A stretch of 64,000 bases of DNA from Corynebacterium provencense (GCA_900049755.1 LT160592.1:595836-659835), one strand, 5' to 3'; numbered from the stretch's first letter, positions 28,071 through 39,881 are shown. The notes: a model not told the origin generated them from the letters alone. A program made the numbers and translations.

Positions 28071-28082
28071 AGTTCCACTATG
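28070..28082 (-). promoter_or_regulatory. Leaderless -10-like element (CATAGT) for the MocR gene
   Basis: On the minus strand CATAGT (28077-28082) is followed by 6 bases and the GTG start at 28070. The first base differs from the usual T. Confidence 0.45.
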
Positions 28083-28145
28083 CCACAGCCCCCGGCCCCT
28101 CAGTCACTGCTCGCCGGTCACCGCCCACCGGTCACTTCTCACCGA

Positions 28146-29210
28146 TCAATTCTCGCCTGCCACCTTCTCGAGTGTGGGGCGCAGTTCGTCGAGTGCCCAG
28201 GCCCGCAGCAGTGAGCTCGGCTGTGCCAGTCCGAGCACCATCGCGTAGTCTCCCTCGATCATCGTCCCGTTCTTCACCTGGGGCAGGTCAGCGAAGGTCG
28301 GGTTCTTCTCCAGTGCGGCGATTCCTTCGGGGGCGTAGATCACCGAGAAGTCGGCGGCGAACTCGTCATACTGTTCCGGACTGACGACGTAGGCACCGCT
28401 GGCCGCGTTGGGCTCCTTTCCGAGGATGGTGGACGGCAGGGTCATACCGAGGTCTCCCAGGAAGGAGTTGGACGCCTCGGTCGGGTCGGGAGAGGTCCCG
28501 ATCTTCCCCTCCCCCTGGTCTCTTCCGATCCACCCGGTCTTCCCCTGCAGACCGGAGAGCTCTTCGCGTGCCCAGGCGAAGAGGTCGGCGTCCCCGTCGA
28601 TGATCTTCTGGGCGTCGTCACTGCGGTTGTACAGTTCACCGAGCTGGGTGAGACGCTCCTTCCAGGTGGCCTGCGTCGGGTCCTGCGAGGGACCGTTCAG
28701 GGTCGGGGCGATGTCTGAGAGACGGTCGTACTCGTCCTGGGAGTCGATCCAGTAGATGTCTCCGATGATGACGTCGGGGTCCGCCGCAGCGATTTTCTCG
28801 ACGTCGATGTCGCCGTAGGTGGCGACCATGATCTTGTCGACCCCGTCGAGCTTTCCTGCCCTCCACGGCGCGTTCTCGTCCTGTTGGGTCATGACCACAG
28901 CGGTGGGGGTGATCCCGAGTGCCAGGACATTGTCCAGGGCACTCGCTGTGACGACGACGCGCTCAGGGGCGACGGGGTAGTCGGCGTCCCCGAAGGCGCT
29001 GTGGAGCTTGACGGTGGTGCCAGCCGCACTCCCGGTGCTGGTCGCCGTCTCGGCCCGGTCAGTGTCGGAGCCGCTGTCGGAGCCGCTGTCGGAGCCGCAG
29101 GCGGCAATGCCGGCGACAAGTCCGAGGGACAGGGTGACTCCGGCGGCAGTCCGTATGAAATGCCGGGTACCTGATACTGACGGTGCTGACGGTGCTGACG
29201 GAACGGACAT
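28146..29210 (-). CDS. Iron-siderophore ABC transporter substrate-binding lipoprotein
   Basis: 354 residues of the FepB/FecB-like (type III) binding-protein family. The signal sequence ends with the lipobox AGIAAC (Cys38). A Ser/Gly/Asp linker encoded by a 12-bp triplicate repeat follows. Domain pieces are PERVVVTASALDNVLALGITPTAVV, DVEKIAAADPDVIIGD and VLGLAQPSSLLRAWALDEL. It should capture a ferric siderophore outside the cell. A DtxR-like box lies about 100 bases upstream, and genes for an IrtAB-like ABC pair lie further upstream on the same strand. No FecCD-type permease is adjacent. Confidence 0.9.
   Translation of the reverse strand: MSVPSAPSAPSVSGTRHFIRTAAGVTLSLGLVAGIAACGSDSGSDSGSDTDRAETATSTGSAAGTTVKLHSAFGDADYPVAPERVVVTASALDNVLALGITPTAVVMTQQDENAPWRAGKLDGVDKIMVATYGDIDVEKIAAADPDVIIGDIYWIDSQDEYDRLSDIAPTLNGPSQDPTQATWKERLTQLGELYNRSDDAQKIIDGDADLFAWAREELSGLQGKTGWIGRDQGEGKIGTSPDPTEASNSFLGDLGMTLPSTILGKEPNAASGAYVVSPEQYDEFAADFSVIYAPEGIAALEKNPTFADLPQVKNGTMIEGDYAMVLGLAQPSSLLRAWALDELRPTLEKVAGEN
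29064..29099. repeat. 12-bp in-frame triplicate repeat in the lipoprotein linker
   Basis: Three copies of GTCGGAGCCGCT (last base differs in the third) encode the SGSD-type linker just after the lipidated Cys of the siderophore-binding protein. Confidence 0.85.
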
Positions 29211-29312
29211 GTGGGCTCCTTCGACGTTGTGGACGGTGAAGTCCGTGGAGGAGGTGGACCACTTCCTCCACGGATATTCCCGTGAGAGCAGAACAGCGAA
29301 CACTGTTCTTGA

Positions 29313-29331
29313 TTAGGTTACCGTTGCCGTC
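29313..29331 (-). promoter_or_regulatory. DtxR/IdeR-like iron box upstream of the siderophore-binding gene
   Basis: TTAGGTTACCGTTGCCGTC on the plus strand matches the palindromic DtxR consensus at 12 of 19 positions, with a perfect left half (TTAGGTTA). It lies about 100 bases before the ATG at 29210, in a gap that otherwise shows nothing. This implies repression when iron is plentiful. Confidence 0.5.
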
Positions 29332-29394
29332 CCCGATTGAGAACAGGTGTGACAGTTAACCTCACCACTGAGCCTGCCGGACCGGGACGCCGCG

Positions 29395-30033
29395 TCACAG
29401 CGCAGGCCAGTTCCGTTCCAGGCCGTCGATGATGAAGTCCACCTTCAGGTCGACGAAACCGCGGTCGGCCCAGGAGTCCTCCGGCTGGATCGGATGGGAG
29501 GCGTCGGTCCGCTCTTTCGCGCGTTCGAGCCCCGACTCCCCTGACTCGTCGACGGACCGCATCGCCTCCACTCCGAGGCGGCAGGAGAACACCGTGTCCC
29601 CGATGAAGTCGAGGGCGAAACCGGCCTGCCCGACCGTCCTTCCGTGGGCTGCGAGAGCGTCAGCGTAGGCTGCGGCGACACTGCCGATCCTGGTGAAGGC
29701 CGCCGGATACGAGTAGACGACCTGCACCAGCCCCGGAAACACTCCGCAGATCCGCCAGCATTCATCCGCCCACAGTCGGCAGATCTCCTGCCAACTCATC
29801 CCTGGCCGGGGAAGTGCGACCGCGGAAGCCACACGGGACAGGCAGGCGTCGAGGAGGTCGTCACGGGAGTCGAAACGGCGGTAGACGGCGGAGGTGACCA
29901 CTCCGATCTTCGTCGCCACCTCGGCAAGGGTGAAATCAGCTATCCCGGCGTCCAGCGCCGCATCAATGACATCATCCCTGGTGAATGAGGGTTTCGGTCC
30001 CGTCTTCTTTCCTGCTGTTCTGCCGGTTCCCAT
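29395..30033 (-). CDS. TetR-family transcriptional regulator
   Basis: 212 residues. The N-terminal helix-turn-helix (about 15-60: FTRDDVIDAALDAGIADFTLAEVATKIGVVTSAVYRRFDSRDDLLDACL) is typical of TetR. The C-terminal ligand domain is all-helical and not recognised. It lies 18 bases after the second ABC gene, with its own -10-like TAGGGT exactly 6 bases before ATG 30033, so it may be both read through and transcribed separately. A natural guess is control of the neighbouring ABC genes or of a siderophore function. Confidence 0.88.
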   Translation of the reverse strand: MGTGRTAGKKTGPKPSFTRDDVIDAALDAGIADFTLAEVATKIGVVTSAVYRRFDSRDDLLDACLSRVASAVALPRPGMSWQEICRLWADECWRICGVFPGLVQVVYSYPAAFTRIGSVAAAYADALAAHGRTVGQAGFALDFIGDTVFSCRLGVEAMRSVDESGESGLERAKERTDASHPIQPEDSWADRGFVDLKVDFIIDGLERNWPAL

Positions 30034-30045
30034 GGGCACACCCTA
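30033..30045 (-). promoter_or_regulatory. Leaderless -10-like element (TAGGGT) for the tetR gene
   Basis: TAGGGT (30040-30045, minus strand) is followed by 6 bases and the ATG at 30033. A GTG at 30039 is an alternative start, but it would fall inside the spacer. Confidence 0.45.
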
Positions 30046-30051
30046 TCGTGG

Positions 30052-31806
30052 CTACCGTTCGACCAGTCGCCATCCCCGGGCATCGTGCAGCCGACTCCAG
30101 AACCTGGTGTAGGTCCCCCCGGAGGCGAGGAGCTCCTCGTGGGTCCCCTCCGCCTCGATGGTCCCGTCCGCGGAGAGAAGGACGATCTTGTCCGCGCGGG
30201 AGATGGTGTCCAGCCGGTGGGCGACGACAAGTACGGTCGCCTCCCTGCGCAGCTGCTCGACCGAGGCGACGATGTGTGCCTCGTTCTCCACGTCGAGGGC
30301 CGAGGTGGCCTCGTCGAGCAGAACTGTCGGTGCCTTCTTCAGCAGTGCCCGGGCAATGGCGACGCGCTGCCTCTCACCGCCGGACAGTGCCCTGCCACCC
30401 TCACCCACTCTGGTGGACCAGCCGTCGGGAAGCCTTTCTGCAATGTCCGTCACCCCGGCCAGGTCGGCAGCGTGGCGGATCTCCGCGGCCGGGGCGTCCG
30501 GACGTCCCACGGCAATATTGGCCTCCAGGGTGTCGTCGAAGAGATAGACGTCCTGGAAGACCATGGACAGTTGTGACATGAGCTGGGTGGTGGTCTGCCG
30601 GGTGACGGGGACACCACCGACAAGGACCTCGCCGGCGTCGGTGTCGTAGAACCGTGAAATCAGTTTCTCCACCGTAGTCTTGCCTGACCCTGAAGGACCG
30701 ACCAGAGCGACCATGGTTCCCGAGGGCACGGTGAACGAGATATCGCGGAGCACCGGGGTGTCCCCGTAGCCGAAAGTGACGTCGCGCAGCTCAATCGAGC
30801 CCGGATCGTCCAGCTCGGCCGCCTGTTCAGGCTCAGGCAGAGGTTCGGCGGTGAGAACCTCGTCAATGCTGTCGAGGAGGGGCCGCCTGGTCTCCAGCCC
30901 CATGGCACTCTGGGTGATGGAACTGAGCGTGGAGGTGAACTGCAGTGCCAGGCCGATGAACGCGAGCGCGGGAACAGGGTCCAGGGCACCGGAGACTGCG
31001 AGCGAGCCTGTGACCGCGATCAGCGCGACGATCACTCCCTGGGTCACGGCTCCGGAGAGCATCATGCCCAGGATCTCGCTCCACATCGAGCGTTTCTTCG
31101 ATCTGAGAGCGTTGTCCATGGCCTCCGTGAGCGGGACGAAGTTCTCGCTGCGTCCACAGGAACGAAGCGCCCCCTGGCACTGGGCGTACTCCACGATACG
31201 GTTCGCGAGAGTCTCCTCGTCCGGTTCGTGCATCCTGTCCCCGTGCCTGGCCAGCGCGGTCGAGCACAAGGTGATGAGGATGAACACGGGAACGGAGAGG
31301 GTGAGGACGAGTCCGAGCAGCGGATTCCAGAACCAGGCTGCGACGATGACGACCACCGCGGTGGCGAGTTTCTGTACCAGGGGCCCGATCATGTGCGCGA
31401 AGATCTCACCGGTGGTCATCAGCTCCGCCGAGACCATCCGGGACAACCGTCCCGCCAACGGGCGTGCGAACCATCCCAGCGGCTGCCTGGACACCCTGTC
31501 CCCGACCAACCGGTGGATACTACGCAGGAAGTCCAGGGCGACCGCGTAGTTCAGCTTGTTCATCAGGAAGTTGCATCCCACGCTGCACAGGGACAGGACG
31601 GCGAAGACGATCAGCCAACCGCCCGTGGACAGCCCCCACCATGCTTCGTCCGCGGCGAGCGACGAGATGGCGGGAAGTACTGCAGCCAGTGCCAGACCCT
31701 CGATCAGCCCTGCCACGGCGCTGACGCCCAGAGCGGGAATCATGGCCTTCGGTTCGGACACCATCCGGCTCATCCGGGGGACAATGTCAGTCAACGGGAG
31801 TTTCAT
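30052..31806 (-). CDS. IrtB/YbtQ-like ABC transporter half (fused membrane and ATPase domains)
   Basis: 584 residues. The membrane part with six helices covers about 20-310. The ATPase domain covers about 335-580, with Walker A (GPSGSGKTT), signature (LSGGERQR) and Walker B (VLLDEATSALD). It looks like an exporter by fold. Pairs of such proteins (IrtAB in mycobacteria, YbtPQ in yersiniae) import ferric siderophores instead. The ATG overlaps the stop of the partner gene. Location beside a siderophore-binding lipoprotein supports the iron-uptake reading; drug or peptide export is the alternative. Confidence 0.85.
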   Translation of the reverse strand: MKLPLTDIVPRMSRMVSEPKAMIPALGVSAVAGLIEGLALAAVLPAISSLAADEAWWGLSTGGWLIVFAVLSLCSVGCNFLMNKLNYAVALDFLRSIHRLVGDRVSRQPLGWFARPLAGRLSRMVSAELMTTGEIFAHMIGPLVQKLATAVVVIVAAWFWNPLLGLVLTLSVPVFILITLCSTALARHGDRMHEPDEETLANRIVEYAQCQGALRSCGRSENFVPLTEAMDNALRSKKRSMWSEILGMMLSGAVTQGVIVALIAVTGSLAVSGALDPVPALAFIGLALQFTSTLSSITQSAMGLETRRPLLDSIDEVLTAEPLPEPEQAAELDDPGSIELRDVTFGYGDTPVLRDISFTVPSGTMVALVGPSGSGKTTVEKLISRFYDTDAGEVLVGGVPVTRQTTTQLMSQLSMVFQDVYLFDDTLEANIAVGRPDAPAAEIRHAADLAGVTDIAERLPDGWSTRVGEGGRALSGGERQRVAIARALLKKAPTVLLDEATSALDVENEAHIVASVEQLRREATVLVVAHRLDTISRADKIVLLSADGTIEAEGTHEELLASGGTYTRFWSRLHDARGWRLVER

Positions 31807-33554
31807 GCGTTCACCTCGGTGTCTGTGATGCGTCCGTCGGCGACGCGGATGATGCGGTCCACCCCGGCGACAGCTTCAGGACGGTGGGCGATGACCAGGA
31901 CGGTCCGCCCTTCGGCGAGCGCCGACAGTGCCTGCTGGATCTCGTACTGGGACTCAGGGTCGGTCAGCGCGGTAGCTTCGTCGAGGATGAGGACCGGAGC
32001 GTCCACCAGCAGGGCCCGGGCGATGGCGATGCGCTGGGCCTGGCCGCCCGACAGGCCCGTGTCCGATCCGTAGATCGTGTCGAAACCGTCGGGAAGCGCC
32101 TCGATCTCGTCGAGGACATGGGCCGCGCGGGCTGCCGCCCGGACCTGCTCGTCGGTGGCGTCCGGCCTGCCGAGTGCGATGTTGTCCCGGATACTCACGG
32201 ACACCAGCTGCGGGTCCTGGAGCACGAAGCCCACCCTGGAGTAAAGGTCGGCGATGTTCCGAACAGGGACTCCCCCGATGCTCACGGTTCCGGAGTCCGG
32301 GTCGTCGAACCGGGCCAGGAGAGTGGCGATGGTTGACTTACCCGAACCGGACGCACCGACCAGAGCGGTGACCTTCCCTTCCGGAAGAGTGAAGCTCACG
32401 TCATCGACGGCAGGTTCCCGGGAACCGGGATAGGTGTAGGTGACATGGTCGAAGACAACATCTCCCGATGCGGGGACTCTCCTCTCACCCTCCTCCGCAT
32501 CCTCCAGGACAGGGGTCTCCAGCAGCCCGAGCAGGCGCAGTGCCGCCGCACCGGCGATCTGGCGTGACCAGGTCGCACTCATCATGGTTTCCAGGGAATA
32601 GGGGACGAGCAGCGCTATCAGCGTTGTGGCCAGGACATCTGCTGCCCCGACCTGCCCTCCGTGGACGAGCAGCATACCTCCCCCGAGGTTGACGAGAAGG
32701 ATCAGGGGAATCGCCAGGAAAGACTGGCCCAGTGCAGACACCCGGATCAGCGGTTGACACCAGCGCCAGTAGAAGTCGTAGAACTCGTCCGCCGACCGCT
32801 GGTAGGCACTGTGGGCACGACCGACCCTGCCGAACGCCTTGACCACGGAGATCCCGGTGACGAACTCGACCATCCGTGCCGAGACGTCACCGAGCTTCCG
32901 GTCCATCTCGACGGTCTTCTCCCCCATCCCCTTCATGGTCACCGACATTGCGCCCATGTACAGGGGAATCACCGCGACCGACAGAAGCCCCAGCCGCCAG
33001 TCCACCACGAAGGCGTACACCATCAGCGCGAGAGGCATGACGATCGCACTGGTGCCGTCCACCGGCTGATGTGCGATCAGGTAGTGGACGGTACCGATGT
33101 CATCCTGGAGGCCTTTCCTGACCCTGCCGGAGTTCGTGGAGGTGAACCAGCTGAGCGGGACCTTCGAGAACCGCCTGACCATACGGAGCCTGATGTGGTG
33201 GCCGAGCGCGATATCCGCGAAATGGGTGATACCCAGGGCCAGGAAGTAGGCGACGAGCCGGCCGGTGAAAGTCCCGACGAGGATGAGAAGCCAGCGGTTC
33301 ACGGCGTCCTCGTCCACACGGTCACCTTCCCCGCCGGCCTCGATGAGCAGGGCCCCGATCTTCACCAGTGCAACGTAGGGGAACACGGCCAGGACCGCGG
33401 AGACCACGGAGAGCAGACGCCCTGCCAACAGCCTTCCGGAGACGGGTCGCAGCAGCTCCTTGAGCGCGGCCGCCCCCGCCTTCTGTTCCTGCCGGTTGTC
33501 CTCCACCGTCGGCGCCGCCGGCTCCGGAGCCGGGTCTTCTGTGTGACCGGACAT
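31803..33554 (-). CDS. IrtA/YbtP-like ABC transporter half (fused membrane and ATPase domains)
   Basis: 583 residues, partner of the downstream gene. Six helices (about 40-320) are followed by an ATPase domain with [17 protein letters not shown] and [12 protein letters not shown]. The last motif has a Thr where most ABC exporters have Ser in the D-loop region. Unlike mycobacterial IrtA there is no N-terminal siderophore-interacting FAD domain. ATG 33554 is preceded by GAGGAGG at a very short spacing of 3 bases; a TTG at 33566 is also possible. A DtxR-like sequence overlaps the region directly upstream. Confidence 0.85.
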   Translation of the reverse strand: MSGHTEDPAPEPAAPTVEDNRQEQKAGAAALKELLRPVSGRLLAGRLLSVVSAVLAVFPYVALVKIGALLIEAGGEGDRVDEDAVNRWLLILVGTFTGRLVAYFLALGITHFADIALGHHIRLRMVRRFSKVPLSWFTSTNSGRVRKGLQDDIGTVHYLIAHQPVDGTSAIVMPLALMVYAFVVDWRLGLLSVAVIPLYMGAMSVTMKGMGEKTVEMDRKLGDVSARMVEFVTGISVVKAFGRVGRAHSAYQRSADEFYDFYWRWCQPLIRVSALGQSFLAIPLILLVNLGGGMLLVHGGQVGAADVLATTLIALLVPYSLETMMSATWSRQIAGAAALRLLGLLETPVLEDAEEGERRVPASGDVVFDHVTYTYPGSREPAVDDVSFTLPEGKVTALVGASGSGKSTIATLLARFDDPDSGTVSIGGVPVRNIADLYSRVGFVLQDPQLVSVSIRDNIALGRPDATDEQVRAAARAAHVLDEIEALPDGFDTIYGSDTGLSGGQAQRIAIARALLVDAPVLILDEATALTDPESQYEIQQALSALAEGRTVLVIAHRPEAVAGVDRIIRVADGRITDTEVNA

Positions 33555-33564
33555 GGTCCTCCTC

Positions 33565-33583
33565 AAAGGGTTGCGGTACCTAA
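33565..33583 (-). promoter_or_regulatory. Weak DtxR-like box upstream of the ABC pair
   Basis: On the minus strand TTAGGTACCGCAACCCTTT keeps the outer TTAGG and CCT of the DtxR palindrome (11 of 19 positions). It lies just before the ribosome site of the first ABC gene. Suggestive only. Confidence 0.3.
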
Positions 33584-33723
33584 CCGAGAATCCCAGTCAC
33601 AATAGATCGTCGGTGGCCTCCCCGCAATACCCGAGACCCCTGTCCACCCCTCCGCCGTGCCCTCTGCGGTTCCGGGACGTCGCTACGGCACCACGACCGT
33701 CGACGTCCGGCCCCTGAGACCTG

Positions 33724-35061
33724 CTACCGTCCGGCGTCCGCCCCGCCGTCACTGCCGGCATCCCCGTCAGCATCCCCGTCACCGTCATCGAAACTGAGCC
33801 CCAGCTGCTCAAGCTCCGCCCTGAGGTTCTCCATCGACAGCTCGACCTCCTCTGCCCCCACCCCGTGAGAGTGCACATGCTCCCCGTGCAGGGCATCGAT
33901 CCCCGAGGCCGCGGCCGCGGCCGACCCCTCGTCGACGGCGAGATCCATCGCGTCACCCAACTCGGCGTAACCGGGGTAGATGACCTCCCTCTCCAGAGAC
34001 TCACGCAAGGGCTGGTCACAGAACGCGTTCTCCAGGGCATTCGTCGTCAGTTCCAGCAGCTGCCAGTACTCCAGGTCGAAGGCCTCGGCGAGCTTGACCA
34101 TCTCACCACTCATCGTGCACCCGGAGACCAACCGGTTGTCGGTGTTGACAGTGCAGGTGAAACCCAGCTCATAGAGCAGGTTGAACGGGTGGTCCTCCAC
34201 AGAGTCGCAGACCCCGGTCTGGGTGTTGGAGGTCGGGCAGATCTCGAGTGGGATTCTCCTGTCACGGACGAACCTGGCGACCTTACCGAGCTCCAGGCCG
34301 GACATCTCCGCCTCAATGTCCTCGTAGATTCGGACTCCGTGACCGATGCGCACGGCACCCTGCCGGAGCCCGTCCGCGACAGACTCCACACCCGCAGCCT
34401 CGCCCGCGTGCACGGTGACCGGGATGAGACTGCTGCGCAGCAGGTCGAAAGCCGCCACATGGTTCGACGGGGGGAAACCGTCCTCCGCGCCGGCGATGTC
34501 GAACCCCACGACGTAACCCTCCCCCGGGCTGTGTTCGCCGTAGTTGTCGACGAGCAGCTGGGCGATCTCCAGGGCACGGTCGGCGTGACGCATCGCGCAC
34601 AGCAGCAGTCTCGCGTGGATCCGGTGACCCGCCTCCGCGGCAGCCCTCTCCCCCTCCTTGGCACCCTGGACCGTCGCCTCGACGACCTCCTGCAGGGTCA
34701 GGCCACCTGCGAGATGTTGTTCGGGGGCATAGCGCAGCTCGGCGTAGCACACACCGTCGGCGGCGAGATCCTCGACAGCCTCCCGGGTCACCCTGACCAG
34801 GGCGTCCCTCGTCTGCATCACAGCGGTGGTGTGGTCGAAAGTGGTCAGGTAGGTCGGCAGGTCCCCGGAGTTCGCGGCATCGAAGAACCACTTCTCCAGT
34901 TCACCGGGGTCAGTGGTCGGCAGACCGTCGTAGCCTGTCTCGGCGGCAAGCTCGACAATGGTCCGGGGACGCAGCCCACCGTCCAGATGATCGTGGAGCA
35001 CGACCTTCGGCAGGGTGCGGACGATCTCGGGATCGACAGAGGAGTACGAGGGTTCAGTCAT
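33724..35061 (-). CDS. add: Adenosine deaminase
   Basis: 445 residues. Zinc and catalytic motifs are in order: HDHLDGG near residue 23, HAGEAAG in the middle, SNTQTGV, and NTDNRLVSG with the metal-binding Asp. It deaminates adenosine and deoxyadenosine to inosine forms, feeding purine salvage. The last 30 residues are a low-complexity Asp/Gly tail (DDGDGDADGDAGSDGG) beyond the catalytic fold. Divergent from the carboxypeptidase gene with only 36 bases between starts. Confidence 0.94.
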   Translation of the reverse strand: MTEPSYSSVDPEIVRTLPKVVLHDHLDGGLRPRTIVELAAETGYDGLPTTDPGELEKWFFDAANSGDLPTYLTTFDHTTAVMQTRDALVRVTREAVEDLAADGVCYAELRYAPEQHLAGGLTLQEVVEATVQGAKEGERAAAEAGHRIHARLLLCAMRHADRALEIAQLLVDNYGEHSPGEGYVVGFDIAGAEDGFPPSNHVAAFDLLRSSLIPVTVHAGEAAGVESVADGLRQGAVRIGHGVRIYEDIEAEMSGLELGKVARFVRDRRIPLEICPTSNTQTGVCDSVEDHPFNLLYELGFTCTVNTDNRLVSGCTMSGEMVKLAEAFDLEYWQLLELTTNALENAFCDQPLRESLEREVIYPGYAELGDAMDLAVDEGSAAAAASGIDALHGEHVHSHGVGAEEVELSMENLRAELEQLGLSFDDGDGDADGDAGSDGGADAGR

Positions 35062-35082
35062 GGTCCCCCACGATACCGCCGG

Positions 35083-35098
35083 TATGCTGATCCCACGA
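35083..35098 (+). promoter_or_regulatory. -10 element (TATGCT) in the add/carboxypeptidase divergent gap
   Basis: TATGCT at 35083-35088 lies 9 bases before ATG 35098; the transcript would have almost no leader. Confidence 0.5.
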
Positions 35099-36507
35099 TG
35101 AACACTCCCCGGCTCCCCCGCCGACACTCCCGCACCGGCCCGACCCCGCTGGCCGTCGGAACGGGGACCGTGCTGGCTTTTCTGTCCCTGGCCGCCGTGC
35201 CCGCCGTCATTCCCGGCACTGTGCCGTACCTTGTTCCCGCAGCCGTGGCGGAGACCGGCCTCAACGGGATGCCCAGGGAGGCGTGGCTTCCCCTGACCGT
35301 CGACGCAGGGACACCTCTGCCCCGCGACCATGCCCTGTGGACCGACGACTGCCGCTACGACCTCAGACTGCCCAGGGCGTTCGACCGTGACGCCGCCCGG
35401 ACCGCGGACACACCCCCGGTGGTCACGGTGCAACGTCCCGGACCCGGAGGTCCCGGCATGGAGAGCTGCGGAGCCGTCGCCGCCACCGGGGTGGACGTCC
35501 CGGAACGACTGAGTATCGGCAGCTACGTCCTCTACGACGTCGACACCGGTGACGTCCTCGCGTCCAAGGACCCCTACGGCCTGTACCGCCCCGCCTCGGT
35601 CATCAAGATCCTGCTGGTCATGGTCGCCCTCGACGAACTCGACCCGGACCAGACCGTGCCGGTCACCGGGGAGATGGCGAACGTGGACGGGTCAAAGGTC
35701 GGCGTGGGCCCCGGCGGCAGGTACACCGCACGGCAGCTGCTGCAGGGACTGGTGATGAACTCCGGCAACGATGCCGCACTCGCCCTGGCCGGAGCCCTGG
35801 GAGGAGAGGACGCCACCGTCACGAAGATGCAGGCGCTCGCCGATTCCCTGGGCACCCGGGCCACCCGCGTGACCACCGTCAACGGACTGGACACACCCGA
35901 GAGCCAGACCACCGCCTACGATCTGGCCCTGGTCTACCGCGCCGCATTTCTCCGGGAAGACGTCCGCACCCTCCTCGGTACACGGCAAGCGACGTTCCCC
36001 GGGTTCGGAGAAAACCCCGCCTTCCAGATCTCCAGCGACAACGGACTCCTCCACGACTATCCCGGCACCATCGGCGGCAAGACCGGATTCACCGACAATG
36101 CCCGGCACACCTATGCCGCCGCGGTCTCACGGGACGGCCGGACCTACGGGGTGGTGATGCTGAACGCGACACTGGCCGCAGGACGACCGTGGGTACAGGC
36201 GGAGGGAATCTTCGACGCCGCCTTCAGCGCCGCAGAGAAAGGCACAGGGTCAGACACAGAGTCAGCCACAGTCGGACAATTGTCCGGTCCGGACAGCGGA
36301 GGTTCCCCGCCAGAGGTATCCGCTGCCACCTCGTCAGGCGCAGATCCCACCCCGGGATTTCCGCCGGCCCCGGGCACCTCCGCAGGAGGGTGGGCCGACA
36401 CCGGGACTGCGGTGGCAGCCGTCGTCGGGGCGGTCCTCGTCACGGGAATGGCGGCAATCACGGGGCTCCGGTGGATGCGGCGGCGACGGATCCGCGCGGA
36501 CGACTGA
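35098..36507 (+). CDS. D-alanyl-D-alanine carboxypeptidase (S11 family)
   Basis: 469 residues. An N-terminal signal/anchor (about 15-50) leads to the penicillin-binding domain: SVIK with nucleophile Ser167 and Lys170, SGN at 222-224, and KTG at 328-330. It trims the last D-Ala from peptidoglycan stem peptides outside the membrane. After the catalytic part comes a Ser/Pro/Gly linker and a C-terminal membrane helix with a basic end (MRRRRIR), so the protein is held at the membrane. The long open frame continuing upstream of 35098 is antisense to add and is not part of the gene. Confidence 0.93.
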   Translation: MNTPRLPRRHSRTGPTPLAVGTGTVLAFLSLAAVPAVIPGTVPYLVPAAVAETGLNGMPREAWLPLTVDAGTPLPRDHALWTDDCRYDLRLPRAFDRDAARTADTPPVVTVQRPGPGGPGMESCGAVAATGVDVPERLSIGSYVLYDVDTGDVLASKDPYGLYRPASVIKILLVMVALDELDPDQTVPVTGEMANVDGSKVGVGPGGRYTARQLLQGLVMNSGNDAALALAGALGGEDATVTKMQALADSLGTRATRVTTVNGLDTPESQTTAYDLALVYRAAFLREDVRTLLGTRQATFPGFGENPAFQISSDNGLLHDYPGTIGGKTGFTDNARHTYAAAVSRDGRTYGVVMLNATLAAGRPWVQAEGIFDAAFSAAEKGTGSDTESATVGQLSGPDSGGSPPEVSAATSSGADPTPGFPPAPGTSAGGWADTGTAVAAVVGAVLVTGMAAITGLRWMRRRRIRADD

Positions 36508-36573
36508 ACCGGCCGGGGCCCACGCGGGTACGTAAAGCGTGAAGGTCCCGCAGTCAGGCAGCCCCCGGCGTCC

Positions 36574-37728
36574 TCACTTCCTGCGGGACAGGCCGGCAAG
36601 AAAGCGTCCCACCTTCACCACCGTGCCACCGAGAAGGACCCCCGCCACGGCACCGACACCGACCAGTCCGGCCCTGCGGACGGCATCCTCCTCGCCCTGC
36701 TGCCGCACCGCACGTGCGCGCACCTCGATCACGGCCGGTTCCGGGGCGTCCGGAACCTCCTCGGCGAGAGCCTCCGGCGTGGTCGCGATCCAGGCGGAGC
36801 AGTACAGGGTGATACGCCACAGCAGGTACATCAGGACCATCACCCCGATCACCGGACCGAAAGCAGCACCTGCAGGATTCGACATCGTCGTGTTGAAGAA
36901 CACCGTGGCGAACTGCTTGAAGATCTCCAAGGCCACAGCACCGATCACCGCCCCGCGCGCCGCCGCCTTCCGCGGGACATGGACCCGGGGGAAGAATGCG
37001 AGCATCCAGAACATCACGACCCAGTTGGCGACCAGGGCGATGAGCAAAGCGATGAACCATACGACGACCCTGATACCGGTGACGTGCTCAAGGTTGAGAA
37101 CCTCGATGATCCGCCAGGTGAACCCGCCGGAACCCACAGCGGTCACTGCGAAAGCGATGACAAGGGCGAGCAGAAGACCGACCAGCCCCACGAGGTCGCT
37201 GATCTTGCCTTTCAGGAAATTGTCCGCGTTCAGCGGAGCCTTCCAGACAGAGGAGATCCCGGCACGCAGGTTGCCGATCCAGCCCAGACCGGTCCACAGG
37301 GACAGCACGATACCGATACTGAAGAGGCTTCCGCGCTGAGAGATCGCCTGGTTGAGAATGTCGGTGAGAGTGTCCCCCAGACTGCCGGACACCGAATTCC
37401 GGATCCGGTCGATGATATCGTCCAGAAGATCACCGTTGCCCGCCAGAACCGTGGCGATCGTGGCGAAAACGACCATGAGCAGCGGGAACAGGGAGAGCAC
37501 GGAGAAGTAGGTGATACCTGCCGCGTAGTGGTTGCCTCCCTGGTCCCCGTAGCGCTCGTTCATGTGCATCAGGTGGTCGAACCAGGGCCACCTGTCGCGG
37601 AGCTTCTCCACCGGGGAAGGACCACTGCCGTTGTCCCCACTGTCTCCTCCCCCGCTGCGGGACACCGTGTTCCGGGAATCGCCCTCACCGGTCTTTCGGT
37701 CGTCGGTCTTCGTCGTAGTGGCGGCCAT
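36574..37728 (-). CDS. YihY/BrkB-family membrane protein
   Basis: 384 residues. About six hydrophobic helices lie between residues 70 and 300, with YihY motifs (NHYAAGITYFSVLSLFPLLMV, LWTGLGWIGNLR, AARGAVIGAVALEIFKQ, GPVIGVMVLMYLLWR). The first 40 residues are Ser/Gly/Asp-rich and the C-terminal 80 are charged with one more weak helix. Long annotated as ribonuclease BN in error; the function is unknown. It follows trpS in the same direction after 174 bases in which I see no clear terminator. A GAGGAC stretch precedes ATG 37728. Confidence 0.9.
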   Translation of the reverse strand: MAATTTKTDDRKTGEGDSRNTVSRSGGGDSGDNGSGPSPVEKLRDRWPWFDHLMHMNERYGDQGGNHYAAGITYFSVLSLFPLLMVVFATIATVLAGNGDLLDDIIDRIRNSVSGSLGDTLTDILNQAISQRGSLFSIGIVLSLWTGLGWIGNLRAGISSVWKAPLNADNFLKGKISDLVGLVGLLLALVIAFAVTAVGSGGFTWRIIEVLNLEHVTGIRVVVWFIALLIALVANWVVMFWMLAFFPRVHVPRKAAARGAVIGAVALEIFKQFATVFFNTTMSNPAGAAFGPVIGVMVLMYLLWRITLYCSAWIATTPEALAEEVPDAPEPAVIEVRARAVRQQGEEDAVRRAGLVGVGAVAGVLLGGTVVKVGRFLAGLSRRK

Positions 37729-37902
37729 CGGATGTCCTCACGGTCGTCGGGTAGGTTGCTGAAGCGTCACACCCACATTAGGTGCCGGCGCCGCTTTTCG
37801 ACGGATGTCCCGCATCTCGTCGCGTCGACGTCTTGGTCCGGCACCTGCCTGTACCGGCCCACAACCGTGCCGTCTGCACCTCACGGCCGGCCTCGTATCC
37901 CC

Positions 37903-39880
<1,978 letters not shown>

Positions 39881-39881
<1 letters not shown>

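Noticed and set aside
30052..33554. A biosynthetic or peptide-export cluster around the ABC pair
   Set aside because: No synthetase, precursor peptide or modification gene is present; the siderophore-binding protein and DtxR-like boxes favour iron uptake.
33865..35097. Upstream extension of the carboxypeptidase frame
   Set aside because: It is antisense to adenosine deaminase; the signal peptide and -10 element place the start at 35098.
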